Positions 34,830-44,488 are shown, numbered from the stretch's first letter. The stretch: 62,706 nt of DNA from JAUNBG01 sp964442735 (GCA_964442735.1 CAYUAP010000012.1:1-62706); one strand, 5' to 3'. The notes: a model not told the origin generated them from the sequence alone. Translations and numbers: made by a program.

Positions 34830-34902
34830 TTGTCATTAGAATAACTTCTTTATTGAAAAAGAAGTATTCCAAAATTTATACACCGAACCTTTTTAAAACT
34901 GG

Positions 34903-35043
34903 TATACTGTACGACATTATAAATTCGGCATTTCCAGGGAGCGCGGACGCCATGCCTGACGGCAGGCAGGTCTCGTCCGCATCCTCCAAAACAGGCGTCT
35001 CGCCTGTTTTGAAAAATAGACTTTTATAACGACCTTGAATATA
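34903..35043 (-). repeat. palindromic MITE-like element, copy 5 (long form)
   Basis: Minus orientation, 73 bases after the EF-hand gene. It has the perfect AAAACAGGCG / CGCCTGTTTT stem, the GACGCCATGCCTGACGGCAG inner segment and both terminal repeats. It may terminate the efflux operon. Confidence 0.85.
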
Positions 35044-35069
35044 ATTAGAAAAAAACAGAATTATGTTAG

Positions 35070-36140
35070 GATGTTTTGAAGACAATATTCTGTAATATGT
35101 TCTATAATATGTAATCCGTAACCGTTCTGCGTGACCGTGATTTAGGCCACACCTTTATCTCCGGGTTGATGGTGAAGAATGTTTTGAAGACAAAATTCTA
35201 TTATATGTAATCCGCGACCGTTCAAAATGACCGGATTTAGGCCACACCTTTATCTCCGGATTGATGATGAAGGTTGTTTTGAAGACAAGGTTCTATTATA
35301 TGTAATCCGCGACCGTTCATAATGACAGAATTTAGGCCACACCTTTATCTCCGGGTTGATGGTGAAGAATGTTTTGAAGACAAAATTCTATAATATGTAA
35401 TCCGTAACCGTTCTGCATGACAGGATTTAGGTCACTCCTTTATCTCAGGGTTGATAATAAAGAATGTTTTGAAGACAAGGTTCTATTATATGTAATCCGC
35501 AACCGTTCAAAATGACCGGATTTAGGTCACTCCTTTATCTCCGGGTTGATAATAAAGAATGTTTTGAAGACAAGGTTCTATTATATGTAATCCGCAACCG
35601 TTCAAAATGACCGGATTTCGGTCACACCTTCATCCCCGGTTCGATGGTGAAGGTTGTTTTGAAGACAAGATTCTATAATATGTTCTATAATATGTAATCC
35701 GTAACCGTTCTGCGTGACGGGATTTAGGCCACACCTTTATCTCCGGGTTGATGGTGAAGGATGTTTTGAAGACAAGGTTCTATTATATGTAATCCGCAAC
35801 CGTTCAGAATGACCGGGATTTCAGTTACACCTTTATCCTTGAATTGTTGGTGAAGGTTGTTTTGAAGACATGATTCTGTAATATGTTCTATAATATGTAA
35901 TCCGTAACCGTTCTGCGTGACAGGATTTCGGCCACACCTTCACCCTCGGGTTGATGGTGAAGGATGTTTTGAAGACAAGATTCTATAATATGTTCTATAA
36001 TATGTAGTCCGCAACTGTTCAAAATGACCGGATTTAGGCCACACCTTCATCCACGGTTCGACGATGAAGGATGTTTTGAAGACAAGATTCTGTAATATGT
36101 TCTATTATATGTAATCCGCGACCGTTCAAAATGACCGGGA
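35070..36140. repeat. array of about eleven 95-bp non-coding tandem repeats
   Basis: GTTTTGAAGACA starts recur at about 35073, 35181, 35276, 35371, 35466, 35561, 35656, 35763, 35858, 35966 and 36073. The basic period is 95 bp, and it rises to about 107 bp where a TGTTCTATAATA word is duplicated. Each unit contains ATATGTAATCCGC(A/G)ACCGTTC, a GACCGGATTTAGG segment and CACACCTT(T/C)ATC...GATGGTGAAGG, whose ends can pair as an imperfect stem-loop. No reading frame runs through it. The array sits directly upstream of the capsid-type genes. Confidence 0.9.
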
Positions 36141-36344
36141 TATGGAAAAGATGGAATCATCGTCCATCTGTAATTTCCGAAGAATATTTTTTATATCCGG
36201 ATTCTGTAACGATTGAATCTTTTTCGTAATCCATATCTGTCTTTTTTACCGTTTTTAAAACTGGTTTTTCATGATTTCTATGGTACATTTTTTTCATTCC
36301 TGGAGTAATCCAGCATTATTGAATAGAAAAAGGAGGTAAAAAAT

Positions 36345-37034
36345 TTGTCTGATAATTATGAAACCCGAGAAAAGTTAATGGAGGCCGTGGAAAATGCGAT
36401 TGTCCAGAACGAAAATGGACAGTATTCACTTTCACTTCCATCCAATAACGAAAATTCGTTTTCGGAAGAAGTTGCGCAACTCCGCAAAAGTAACGCGCAC
36501 CATGAACAGTTGATTAAGGAACTCAAGCAGAAGACGGCAACCCAGAAGCAGACGATTACGGAATTAAGCCGGTTGAATCCATCGGAATTACAGGAAAAGC
36601 TCAAGCAGTTTGCCCAGGAAAAGGCAGAATGGAGTATTGCGCGCGAATCGCTCGAAAAAGAGATGGAACCGTTAAAAGCAGAACTAACTGCGTTCCGGGA
36701 AAAAGAACGTCAAGACCTGATACGACAGGCACTTCATACAGCCGCTGTTCATCAGGGAATTCGACCGGAAGCCATACGGGACGTTGAACGTCTGGCTGTT
36801 CTTCTATCGATTAATGACGATGGTATTATTGAAACAAGTGAAGGTCTGACTGTCGAAAAACTGGTTGAAAAAGAGAAGGCGCTCTCTCCCCATTGGATAC
36901 CTGTTTCCCAAGGTGGAGGAAGTCAAACCGTCACCTCGAATATGAACGATATCGGAAAAGAGGCCCGATTCGAAGCCGCACGGCAAAAAAAAGATTTTAC
37001 TGGTATGATATTAAATGCACCTATTATTGAGTAA
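36345..37034 (+). CDS. phage scaffold-like coiled-coil protein
   Basis: A 229-residue protein with a TTG start at 36345, supported by AGGAGG 8 bases upstream. Residues about 40-125 are a strong coiled coil (EEVAQLRKSNAHHEQLIKEL; LKQFAQEKAEWSIARESLEK), followed by a small helical domain (QALHTAAVHQGIRPEAIRDV) and a C-terminal polar tail. Phage scaffolding proteins have this plan: a coiled coil plus a C-terminal segment that binds the capsid protein. The gene lies 10 bases ahead of the major capsid gene, the usual phage order. No protease or portal gene precedes it. The scaffold call rests on structure and position and not on a diagnostic motif. Confidence 0.7.
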   Translation: MSDNYETREKLMEAVENAIVQNENGQYSLSLPSNNENSFSEEVAQLRKSNAHHEQLIKELKQKTATQKQTITELSRLNPSELQEKLKQFAQEKAEWSIARESLEKEMEPLKAELTAFREKERQDLIRQALHTAAVHQGIRPEAIRDVERLAVLLSINDDGIIETSEGLTVEKLVEKEKALSPHWIPVSQGGGSQTVTSNMNDIGKEARFEAARQKKDFTGMILNAPIIE

Positions 37035-37044
37035 AGGAGTCTAA

Positions 37045-38199
37045 ATGACAGTAGTTAGCAGTTATGAATGGAATAATCTCAAGAGGGATTTTTCGGACAT
37101 TCTCTCTACGATGATTTCATCCGCCCCCGGGTTTATTACCCTGTTTCCCAATAAAGGAAACGCAACGCAAATCAAGCATGAATGGCTGGAAGATCACATT
37201 AAGCCCAAACAGATATCGTATTCCGCCTACGATGCAACAACAACGCCGGGAACGTTTACCGTAACGAGTTCTTCCGGCTGGGAAGTGGGCGATTATGTCA
37301 ATATACTAGGAAATCCGGCTGTGTTCAAGATTGCCAGTACAACGTCCACAACCATTGTCGTTACACTCGTTGCCGCCAACGGTGGATATTCCGCATTATC
37401 CAGTACCGGAGCTCCGGCTACTTCTGCCGGTACCCTCTGTTTTGTTTCCCGACCCATGAACGAAGGAAGTTCCAGCGGAATTGACGTCCATCGGCAATCA
37501 ACCACCGGATATAATTATTCACAAATCATTCGTCGTGATATCGCCCTGACCGCCACCTCGTCCGTTGTGAAAACATTTGGTATGGAAAACGCTATTCCCT
37601 ATCAGGAAGAAGAGGCCATTCGTCAACTCATTTATGAAATGAATCTGATTTCCCTCTTCGGTGTTCGACAACAGAGAACGTCCAGTTCCCTGGGAACGAC
37701 AGGAGGTCTCTATTATTTCGGAACACAAACGAATGGATTATGTGATAACTATTCCGCGTCGCCCGTTGCTTTATCGACCGCCATTATCAATAAAGCGGCA
37801 CAAAAAATCGTGGAGGCGGGAGGAACTCCTTCTGTCATTCTCTGTGGTACCGGACAGGCACGTGTTATTTCTCGTCTCTATAACTCGACCTTGAACATCC
37901 AACGTGCCGATCAGGTTCGTGGCTCTTTTGTCTCCCATATTATCAATGAATCCACCGGAGGGCTCATGCAGGTCTTCGTCGAACCAAATATGATCGATTC
38001 GGAAATTTGGGTGATCGATCCCTCCGGCTTCGGACTCCTCTGGTTGCGTAACCTCGTTTCTTCCGACTCCACTTCCCCAAATCAAGATGGATACAGCCGT
38101 AAACTGATTGGTGAATTTACTCTTGAATTCAAAAATGCAAAACAAAAATTGTGTCGTGTCAATGGATTACAGGCGTCCGCCACAACATTGTCCTCCTGA
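37045..38199 (+). CDS. phage major capsid protein-like (SU10/DUF5309 type)
   Basis: A 384-residue protein starting at ATG 37045 with AAAGGAG upstream. Its plan resembles HK97-fold capsid proteins of the SU10/DUF5309 group. It has an N-terminal arm (SSYEWNNLKRDFSDILSTMI), a WLEDHIKP segment, a Thr/Ser-rich insertion with a beta-barrel-like GWEVGDYVNILG, and NYSQIIRRDIALTATSSVVKTFG. EEEAIRQLIYEMNLISLFG corresponds to the spine helix region, and the remainder is a C-terminal A-domain-like half (VILCGTGQARVISRL; IDPSGFGLLWLRNL). It would form the shell of a phage head. Gene length is full and no frameshift is seen, so it is intact despite the missing packaging genes. Confidence 0.8.
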   Translation: MTVVSSYEWNNLKRDFSDILSTMISSAPGFITLFPNKGNATQIKHEWLEDHIKPKQISYSAYDATTTPGTFTVTSSSGWEVGDYVNILGNPAVFKIASTTSTTIVVTLVAANGGYSALSSTGAPATSAGTLCFVSRPMNEGSSSGIDVHRQSTTGYNYSQIIRRDIALTATSSVVKTFGMENAIPYQEEEAIRQLIYEMNLISLFGVRQQRTSSSLGTTGGLYYFGTQTNGLCDNYSASPVALSTAIINKAAQKIVEAGGTPSVILCGTGQARVISRLYNSTLNIQRADQVRGSFVSHIINESTGGLMQVFVEPNMIDSEIWVIDPSGFGLLWLRNLVSSDSTSPNQDGYSRKLIGEFTLEFKNAKQKLCRVNGLQASATTLSS

Positions 38200-38715
38200 T
38201 TGTTGACACGAAAACGGAAGACTTCGGCTTCCTGATATACTTTAATCAGTAGTTGTTTGCTTTTGTAGCCGCAGAAAATACGGATCTACATGGATAGTTG
38301 TTTGAATATCAGCGTTTACAATATTAATATATTAGCTTAATATATATTTATAGAAGATTATTATTAAGAATACATTATTTTTCCCGTAAACAGTCGGCGT
38401 TATCCGTAAAATTCGTAGTTTCAAAATGTACATTGTTTGCAACATATACATTGTTTGCAATATGTACATTGTTTGTATGTTGAGTGATGAATATCGTTTG
38501 TCCGGGAATCACCGTATTCCTGTTGTTTGTTTACTTCATCTCCTGATCGATTGAGGACAGCCATGACTGTTTACATCAATTGTTCTTTAATGTATTCCTG
38601 TCAAATACATCAGAAGAAGCAGAAATGTGTTTGTAACGGTCTGGCTGTCCGAGGTCGAAATTTTAGATGACGTTTTAATCCTCTAATTGATAACCCCCCT
38701 TTTGAAGGAATTTAT
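38200..38715. other. AT-rich gap inside the phage head gene cluster
   Basis: No gene is supported. It holds a fragment of the dispersed repeat (TTATCCGTAAAATTCGTAGTTTCAAAAT, about 38400) and three TACATTGTTTGCAA-type tandem units (about 38427-38476). Such a long gap is unusual between phage structural genes and may mark decay or an inserted repeat. Confidence 0.55.
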
Positions 38716-38934
38716 ATGAAAATTATCTCCTATGAAACGAGTTGTTATAAAAGTACCTTGATATTCGAGACGGAAGGACAACTGGAATCCATGGAATTTC
38801 CGGTTTCCACCACACTTGAAGAAGCAATCAATGAATTGAATACCACGTTTCAGGACGATTCACAGCCTCAACTGATAACCGAAGACGTACCAAAAAAGAA
38901 TCGTTCCTCCAATAAAACAAAGGACAAGAAATAA
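38716..38934 (+). CDS. small hypothetical protein in phage head cluster
   Basis: A 72-residue protein (MKIISYETSCYKSTLIFETE) with a short beta-like N-terminal half and a Lys/Asn-rich polar tail ending NKTKDKK. AAGGAA lies 6-10 bases ahead of the ATG. It is followed after 2 bases by the connector-like gene, in the place where tailed phages often encode a small unassigned protein between capsid and connector. No family is recognised. Confidence 0.6.
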   Translation: MKIISYETSCYKSTLIFETEGQLESMEFPVSTTLEEAINELNTTFQDDSQPQLITEDVPKKNRSSNKTKDKK

Positions 38935-38936
38935 AA

Positions 38937-39377
38937 ATGCAATTATGGCTTTCTGTGACCGAGGCCGACATACTTTTTGCCGACCGGCCTTTTTCGGATT
39001 CCTGGTTTCAAACAGATCATTCCCTAAAAATTACACTCCTCAATTGGGCACAATTATTTTTGGAGTCGATTATGTCCTGGTCCGATAACGCCTTTATAAC
39101 AGATACAAACGGCAATATTCAGGCACGTCCTGAACTTAAAGCCGCTTTATGTGAACAGGCGGTCTGGTTTCTTCAACGGAATTCCATTGAATTACCGGAG
39201 TTTTTACAGCAGGGTATCGAATCTCTCTCCATCGGTAACCTGTCCGCTAAATTCTCCACGAATGGTTCCGATCAATATATTAGTCCACTGGCCCTTAAAC
39301 TGATTGGAAAATATGGATCTGTCCAGTCAATAAAAACCAATAACGGCTCAATACAAGCCACTTTACTGGAAATGTAA
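38937..39377 (+). CDS. phage head-tail connector-like protein
   Basis: A 146-residue, mostly helical protein. The start MQLWLSVTEADILFADRPFSDSW and the later KITLLNWAQLFLESI resemble the phage protein group often annotated as DnaT-like or gp6-like head-tail connectors. These begin with a short strand, a TEADxYF-like helix and then an (A)AL..A...L helix. In phages this ring protein sits under the portal. The gene is 2 bases from the preceding small gene and 18 bases from the next, so it belongs to one operon. The assignment is by pattern and gene order. Confidence 0.6.
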   Translation: MQLWLSVTEADILFADRPFSDSWFQTDHSLKITLLNWAQLFLESIMSWSDNAFITDTNGNIQARPELKAALCEQAVWFLQRNSIELPEFLQQGIESLSIGNLSAKFSTNGSDQYISPLALKLIGKYGSVQSIKTNNGSIQATLLEM

Positions 39378-39395
39378 TTTCCCGGAATAATAATT

Positions 39396-39779
39396 ATGGA
39401 TATTCTTTATAAACTGGTACATGGATATAAAGGGATTTTAGATCGTGCTTTTCGGATATATGGTGTTCAGGTTAATTTGCACTATTTGCAAAATATTAAA
39501 TATCCGGCGGAAATGGAAGTAGATTTACAAATAGTTCATTCCGAATTGGTTTACTTTATTGCCAATCAACTCAATAAAGATGAAGAAGTGGAGGATCGCG
39601 GAATCCTTTCCCGTCATGACAGCATAACCGGGTATATTTGCTGTCAAGATCAGAAGCGGATTCCTGTTGCCCATCAAACACTTCTGGAATACGATAATTC
39701 CACCTGGAATATCATTAAGGTAAATGTACAGTCGTTTAAGGGCAAAAATACCTTTATATATTTGAAAGCCGTTCGATAA
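39396..39779 (+). CDS. probable phage head-closure or neck protein
   Basis: A 127-residue protein (MDILYKLVHGYKGILDRAF) with a helical N-terminus and a beta-rich C-terminal half (SITGYICCQDQKRIPVAHQT; IYLKAVR at the end). Small beta-barrel head-closure proteins usually follow the connector gene, and the position fits. No tail, tail-terminator or tape-measure gene follows: the next gene is a convergent glycosidase whose stop lies 3 bases away. The call is mainly positional. Confidence 0.5.
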   Translation: MDILYKLVHGYKGILDRAFRIYGVQVNLHYLQNIKYPAEMEVDLQIVHSELVYFIANQLNKDEEVEDRGILSRHDSITGYICCQDQKRIPVAHQTLLEYDNSTWNIIKVNVQSFKGKNTFIYLKAVR

Positions 39780-39782
39780 TGA

Positions 39783-42095
39783 CTATTTACTTAATTCTTC
39801 AATAATTTGACGACAACTGATCACTTTCTCAACCAGATCGTTTGGTACAAACCAATAATGGTTGGTCGACTCAAACCCGATACGGGAATCCTCCTTCGTT
39901 ATCCGATAAAGTTGACGGGCCATATCTATTTCCTGCCGAACGACTTTTATCATATCTGCCGCAACTAATTTCTTTTCCGAAGCCGATGTTTTCGGATCGA
40001 TCAGTTTATTTCGGAGCCGAATAAACTTGACTTGATTAGCAGTACTTCCATAGATAATTCCGGCGGTTTTCCCGAAACGTGTCTGTTCATCCGCCTCTTT
40101 TCTATGGTCGATCGGGGCCTTCTTCGCCGCCTGTTCCAAGAGCGCGGAACCTTCCATAAATCCCTTGAACATCTTGACGAATTGGTTTTCATAAACGTCT
40201 TCCGGATATATTCCACGCCATTGGGAGAGCGCATCGTATGGAATACCGACCATGGTTGCCGCGTATTCGGTTGGCTTTAAGTAGAGGAAATTAGCCGGTC
40301 CCACCTGATAGGGAGGACTGTAAACATTCCCATAGGGGAATTCTTCGAACGCATTACTAATTTTCGTCCATCCTTGACGCGCTAATGGCGCTCCTTCCGA
40401 ACCATAGAGATCAAGAGCCAGTTCGTTCAGTGCTTCTTCCAGGGTCGGCAACGGATCACGGTCAAATATCTGCGGTATTTTAAGATTTAACGATGGATGT
40501 CCGCCGAGTGACCAGCTCATCATCATGGCTGTCACTCCACTTGTTGCCAATTGACGACAATGCCGCGCCACTAAATCTGTGGCCGGAATATAGGGAATCG
40601 ATCCAATTTCCCAGGTTGTATTGAGTTGGACCTTGGCCGCCGATTTTAATCCATTCTCCAAGGCACTTTTCCACTCTTCCTGTGCTCGCGGACCCGGACC
40701 TACTCCCGATATGGAATATTCACTGATTATCGTATGGACTCCCCCACGATTAATGGGAAGTGCCCATTCACTAACTGACATAACCCAAACATTCTTCGGT
40801 AGCTTGGTGATGATTTCAGGACCTTTTCCCAATTGATTACCAAACCAGCCCCAGTCCCAAACGAGAACCTTGGCATTCGGGGCACTTCGATGTACTCCTT
40901 CTTCCAAAATCGCATTGGTTTCGGCAATAACGTTGGCGTATCCTTTTTTTGAACATCGGGGACACGTCTTTAAAAAACCTTCTCCATGGGATGCACAGTT
41001 GGTATAGTTTTCCGATGCGGTAATTGTAAAAATACCACCTAGATCCGGAATCTCCTTAAAGATATAGGCTAAAGAATCACCCAACCATTTGCGGACTTCC
41101 GGATGTGAAATACACATTGCCTGAAGATTGACGTTCGGCTTGATTGCACCAGCAACTTCTGGATATTTTTTAAAAAAGTCGATCGCCATGGCTCGTGGTT
41201 CGTTCATGTAAAGATAGATGCCAATATTATATTTTTTCGCCGTGGCCACCAGACGACGAAGATTGGCAATCCGTTTTTCGTGATCTTTACCGAATTCTTT
41301 AAAATAACCACCAGGAGCCAAATCACGGAGTACGACATGTAACCAGACGCCATTAACACCATGACTCGATAGTTTTTGAAGTAGTCCTTCCGGGTAGACT
41401 TCTGCTTTATCGTCTAAAAGTGGATCTCCGAACAAACCAAAATAGGAGTAAACATAACGAAGTTCAAATCGTGATTTCGTCTTTTTGGGGGGCTGAAAAT
41501 TTTTATCGACAGATGAAAGTTCCTTCACAAATGAAAATCGTGGATCCTCGTCTTTATCAGTAAAAGAATCTCCAAACTCCTCCCGAACGATTGTAGCAAT
41601 TTTACGGAGCTCTGTTTTCTCTTCTTCCGTTAACGGCTGATAGACGATTGGAGAACAATTTGGCTTGAGTCCACCAAGTTTAACCCAGAGAAAATCGTCT
41701 TCCTTGAGATTAAAGGCAAGTTTCTCCGGCGTCATATCCAGAAGTGTCAATATCTGTTCATAGGGAAGAATATGCCAATTCCGTCGAACAAGGGTAATAT
41801 AGATTTGTGCAATAGTCCAAGTCGGTTTTTTATAGGGGGGCAGTCCCATTAACCGGGCCCGTTCCGCTATGTTTTCCGGTTTGGTTTTTAGAACAAGCGC
41901 CATTCGATCTATATCGACCAGATTCCAGTTTCGCCAGACAAATGCGTCAACTTTATTCGGAAAATGGGGAATATCCAAGGCCTGCTTTATTCCTCCGGTC
42001 GGTAAAACGGACAGATCCACTTTCGTATCCGATACACCATACGAACTGAAGATCGATAATAACAAAACAGAGATCAATATCAATCGCTTCAGCAT
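39783..42095 (-). CDS. exported GH20-like TIM-barrel glycosidase
   Basis: A 770-residue protein with a signal peptide (MLKRLILISVLLLSIFSS) and GGAGAA upstream of the ATG. Residues about 35-150 form an N-terminal helical region. About 215-560 resembles a (beta/alpha)8 barrel of the beta-hexosaminidase/GH20-like type: HGVNGVWLHVVLRDLAP, KYNIGIYLYMNEPRAMA, GGIFTITASENYTNC and KVLVWDWGWFGN. A cysteine cluster, NCASHGEGFLKTCPRCSKKG (about 367-386), may bind metal or form disulfides. The C-terminal 200 residues are helical. Substrate and exact GH family are uncertain. It could also be one of the unclassified planctomycete or Lentisphaerae glycan hydrolases. Confidence 0.65.
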   Translation of the reverse strand: MLKRLILISVLLLSIFSSYGVSDTKVDLSVLPTGGIKQALDIPHFPNKVDAFVWRNWNLVDIDRMALVLKTKPENIAERARLMGLPPYKKPTWTIAQIYITLVRRNWHILPYEQILTLLDMTPEKLAFNLKEDDFLWVKLGGLKPNCSPIVYQPLTEEEKTELRKIATIVREEFGDSFTDKDEDPRFSFVKELSSVDKNFQPPKKTKSRFELRYVYSYFGLFGDPLLDDKAEVYPEGLLQKLSSHGVNGVWLHVVLRDLAPGGYFKEFGKDHEKRIANLRRLVATAKKYNIGIYLYMNEPRAMAIDFFKKYPEVAGAIKPNVNLQAMCISHPEVRKWLGDSLAYIFKEIPDLGGIFTITASENYTNCASHGEGFLKTCPRCSKKGYANVIAETNAILEEGVHRSAPNAKVLVWDWGWFGNQLGKGPEIITKLPKNVWVMSVSEWALPINRGGVHTIISEYSISGVGPGPRAQEEWKSALENGLKSAAKVQLNTTWEIGSIPYIPATDLVARHCRQLATSGVTAMMMSWSLGGHPSLNLKIPQIFDRDPLPTLEEALNELALDLYGSEGAPLARQGWTKISNAFEEFPYGNVYSPPYQVGPANFLYLKPTEYAATMVGIPYDALSQWRGIYPEDVYENQFVKMFKGFMEGSALLEQAAKKAPIDHRKEADEQTRFGKTAGIIYGSTANQVKFIRLRNKLIDPKTSASEKKLVAADMIKVVRQEIDMARQLYRITKEDSRIGFESTNHYWFVPNDLVEKVISCRQIIEELSK

Positions 42096-42107
42096 AACAT
42101 TTCTCCT

Positions 42108-43112
42108 TTATTGATAATAGTTAAGATACCATTCAACAAAACGGGCAATACCGTCTGCCAGCGATGTATGTTGCATGGGACCGATGGCCGATTCCAGATT
42201 ATCCAATGCAGCATATGTTTCCAACATATCGCCCGGTTGTAATGGAAGATATTGACGAATTGCCTTTTGCCCCAAACAGGATTCTAAAATTTCTATCATA
42301 GTCAGAAGACCAATCGGACATCCACTTCCTAAATTGAATATCTCGAAGGGAATCGTCGAATCGATATTCGTACTTTTATTTTCACCGTCCTGATCGGACG
42401 GTATTCGATACACCAACCGTAAAATACCATCGACAATATCATCGATATAGGTGAAGTCGCGCTTCATTTGGCCATTATTAAAGACTTTAATCGGAATACC
42501 CGCCAGAATATTTTTTGTAAAATGGAACAGGGCCATATCAGGACGGCCCCAAGGACCGTAAACCGTAAAAAATCGAAGACCGGTCGTTCGCATCCCGTAG
42601 AGATGACTATAGGAATAGGCTAATAACTCGTTTGCCTTTTTCGTGGCCGCATAGAGACTGATAGGATGATCCGTCGTATCTTCAACAGAAAATGGTATTT
42701 TATTATTTGCACCATAGACCGAACTGGACGAGGCATAAACCAAATGCTTCAAATCATGGCGACGCGCCGTTTCCATGATATTGACAAATCCGACCAGATT
42801 ACTGTCAACATAGGTATACGGATGTGATAATGAATAACGAACACCCGCTTGAGCCCCCAAATGAATTACTTTTTCAATATCGTTTTTATCGAAAACGGCT
42901 TCAATTTCCTTTTGATTGGCTAGTTCAACTTTTTTGAAATGAAATAGATCGTTTCCTGGTCCACGCCTCAGTTCGGTCAAACGTCCTTCCTTAAGATCAA
43001 CATCATAGTAATCGTTGAGATTATCAATTCCATAAACTTCCTTTCCCTGCAAGACAAGCTGTCGTGCCGTATGAAATCCTATAAAACCGGCAACCCCCGT
43101 TACTAATATCAT
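42108..43112 (-). CDS. UDP-glucuronate 4-epimerase
   Basis: A 334-residue extended SDR that interconverts UDP-glucuronate and UDP-galacturonate. Motifs are the NAD-binding ILVTGVAGFIGFHTA (about 2-16), GIDNLNDYYDVDLKEGRL (typical of this epimerase), SSVYG, the catalytic YAATKKANE and LRFFTVYGPWGRPDMA. Its ATG overlaps the stop of the UDP-glucose dehydrogenase gene by 4 bases. The pair would therefore make UDP-galacturonate from UDP-glucose for capsule, LPS or other surface polysaccharides. The WbpP/GalE-type alternative is less likely given the DYYD motif. Confidence 0.9.
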   Translation of the reverse strand: MILVTGVAGFIGFHTARQLVLQGKEVYGIDNLNDYYDVDLKEGRLTELRRGPGNDLFHFKKVELANQKEIEAVFDKNDIEKVIHLGAQAGVRYSLSHPYTYVDSNLVGFVNIMETARRHDLKHLVYASSSSVYGANNKIPFSVEDTTDHPISLYAATKKANELLAYSYSHLYGMRTTGLRFFTVYGPWGRPDMALFHFTKNILAGIPIKVFNNGQMKRDFTYIDDIVDGILRLVYRIPSDQDGENKSTNIDSTIPFEIFNLGSGCPIGLLTMIEILESCLGQKAIRQYLPLQPGDMLETYAALDNLESAIGPMQHTSLADGIARFVEWYLNYYQ

Positions 43113-44488
43113 GATTTACCTTCTTCATTCTTCCAGGACGTACCTGGAATCCCAATGGGATAATATTCGAAGCCAAGGTCAGGAAGATCAAATCGCTCGT
43201 ATTGATTTCGACCGTCAAAAATAATCGGCAGGTTCAACTGTAATTTGATTTCATCGAAATCGGGCGCCCGAAATACAGGCCATTCCGTTACGAGCAAAAG
43301 GGCGTCGGCTCCGGTTAAAACTTCATATTTATTTTTAATATATTCGATATTGGACATACCCTTCAAGTAGCAGTTGCGAGCCTGATTCATTGCCTCCGGA
43401 TCATAGGCACGAACAGCAGCTCCACGGGACAGCAATTCCCGAATCGTTATAATGGAAGGGGCTTCCCGCATATCGTCCGTATTCGGCTTAAACGCCAGTC
43501 CCCAAATGGCAAATGTACGTCCGGATAAATCATTTCCAAATCGTCGAACCACTTTTTGCCATAATATATTCTTCTGATTGTTATTGACCTTCTCGATAGC
43601 CTCCAGCAGAAGGGGTTCCACACCGAACTGTCGCATGGTTCGAACAAGAGCCTGAACGTCTTTAGGGAAACAGCTTCCGCCATAACCACAGCCGGGAAAC
43701 AGAAACGCGGTCCCAATCCGTGTATCGGACCCAATACCGGCTCGAACGGCACTGGCATTGGCCCCGACCGTTTCGCATAACAAGGCTATTTCGTTCATGA
43801 AACTAATACGGCAGGCAAGCATGGCATTAGCCGCATATTTCGTCATTTCCGCACTTCGAACGTCCATGAAAATAACACGATTATTCCTCAACATGAACGG
43901 CGAATAAAGTTGCTCCATTATCTGTTGGGAATAGGAATTGTCAACTCCAATTACTACGCGGTCCGGCTTGAGAAAATCACTGACTGCCGTTCCTTCCTTT
44001 AAAAATTCCGGATTACTGACAACGTGGAAGGACAAGAAATTACACAATGTATCACCCTGATCTTTACGACGATCAAGAGCCGCCTGAACGGTAGTACGAA
44101 CTTTTTCGGAAGTCCCTACCGGAACCGTTGATTTATCGACAACGACAAGCGAATTGGTCATAAAAGTTCCAATTTGTTCCGCAACCGTTAAAACATAACT
44201 TAAATCGGCGGAACCATCTTCACCCATCGGCGTCCCCACCGCAATAAAGACGACTTCCGCTCCAGGAAGCGCCTCTTCCAACGATGTTGTAAAACATAAA
44301 TCGCCCGAATTGGAATGCTCCTTGACAATCTCCTGAAGGCCCGGCTCGTAAATCGGAACTATTCCCTGACGTAACAACTCTATTTTTTCCCGATTGGTAT
44401 CGACACAAGTGACCCTGTTTCCCATACTGGAAAAACAGGCTCCGGAAACAAGACCGACATAACCGGTTCCAACAATGACCACACGCAT
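43109..44488 (-). CDS. ugd: UDP-glucose 6-dehydrogenase
   Basis: A 459-residue cytoplasmic enzyme that oxidises UDP-glucose to UDP-glucuronate with two NAD. Motifs are VVIVGTGYVGLVSGACF at the N-terminus, PEFLKEGTAVSDFLKPDRVV and the catalytic-cysteine segment GCGYGGSCFPKDVQAL (about 265-280). The C-terminal domain has WGLAFKPNTDDMREAPS. Length is as usual. AGGTGA precedes the ATG. It forms an overlapping pair with the 4-epimerase gene downstream. Confidence 0.96.
   Translation of the reverse strand: MRVVIVGTGYVGLVSGACFSSMGNRVTCVDTNREKIELLRQGIVPIYEPGLQEIVKEHSNSGDLCFTTSLEEALPGAEVVFIAVGTPMGEDGSADLSYVLTVAEQIGTFMTNSLVVVDKSTVPVGTSEKVRTTVQAALDRRKDQGDTLCNFLSFHVVSNPEFLKEGTAVSDFLKPDRVVIGVDNSYSQQIMEQLYSPFMLRNNRVIFMDVRSAEMTKYAANAMLACRISFMNEIALLCETVGANASAVRAGIGSDTRIGTAFLFPGCGYGGSCFPKDVQALVRTMRQFGVEPLLLEAIEKVNNNQKNILWQKVVRRFGNDLSGRTFAIWGLAFKPNTDDMREAPSIITIRELLSRGAAVRAYDPEAMNQARNCYLKGMSNIEYIKNKYEVLTGADALLLVTEWPVFRAPDFDEIKLQLNLPIIFDGRNQYERFDLPDLGFEYYPIGIPGTSWKNEEGKS

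Noticed and set aside
35070..36140. CRISPR array
   Set aside because: The whole 95-bp unit repeats, with no short repeat and unique spacer pattern, and no cas gene is present.
36345..39779. Complete prophage
   Set aside because: No integrase, terminase, portal, tail, lysis or att-like repeats are seen around the head genes.
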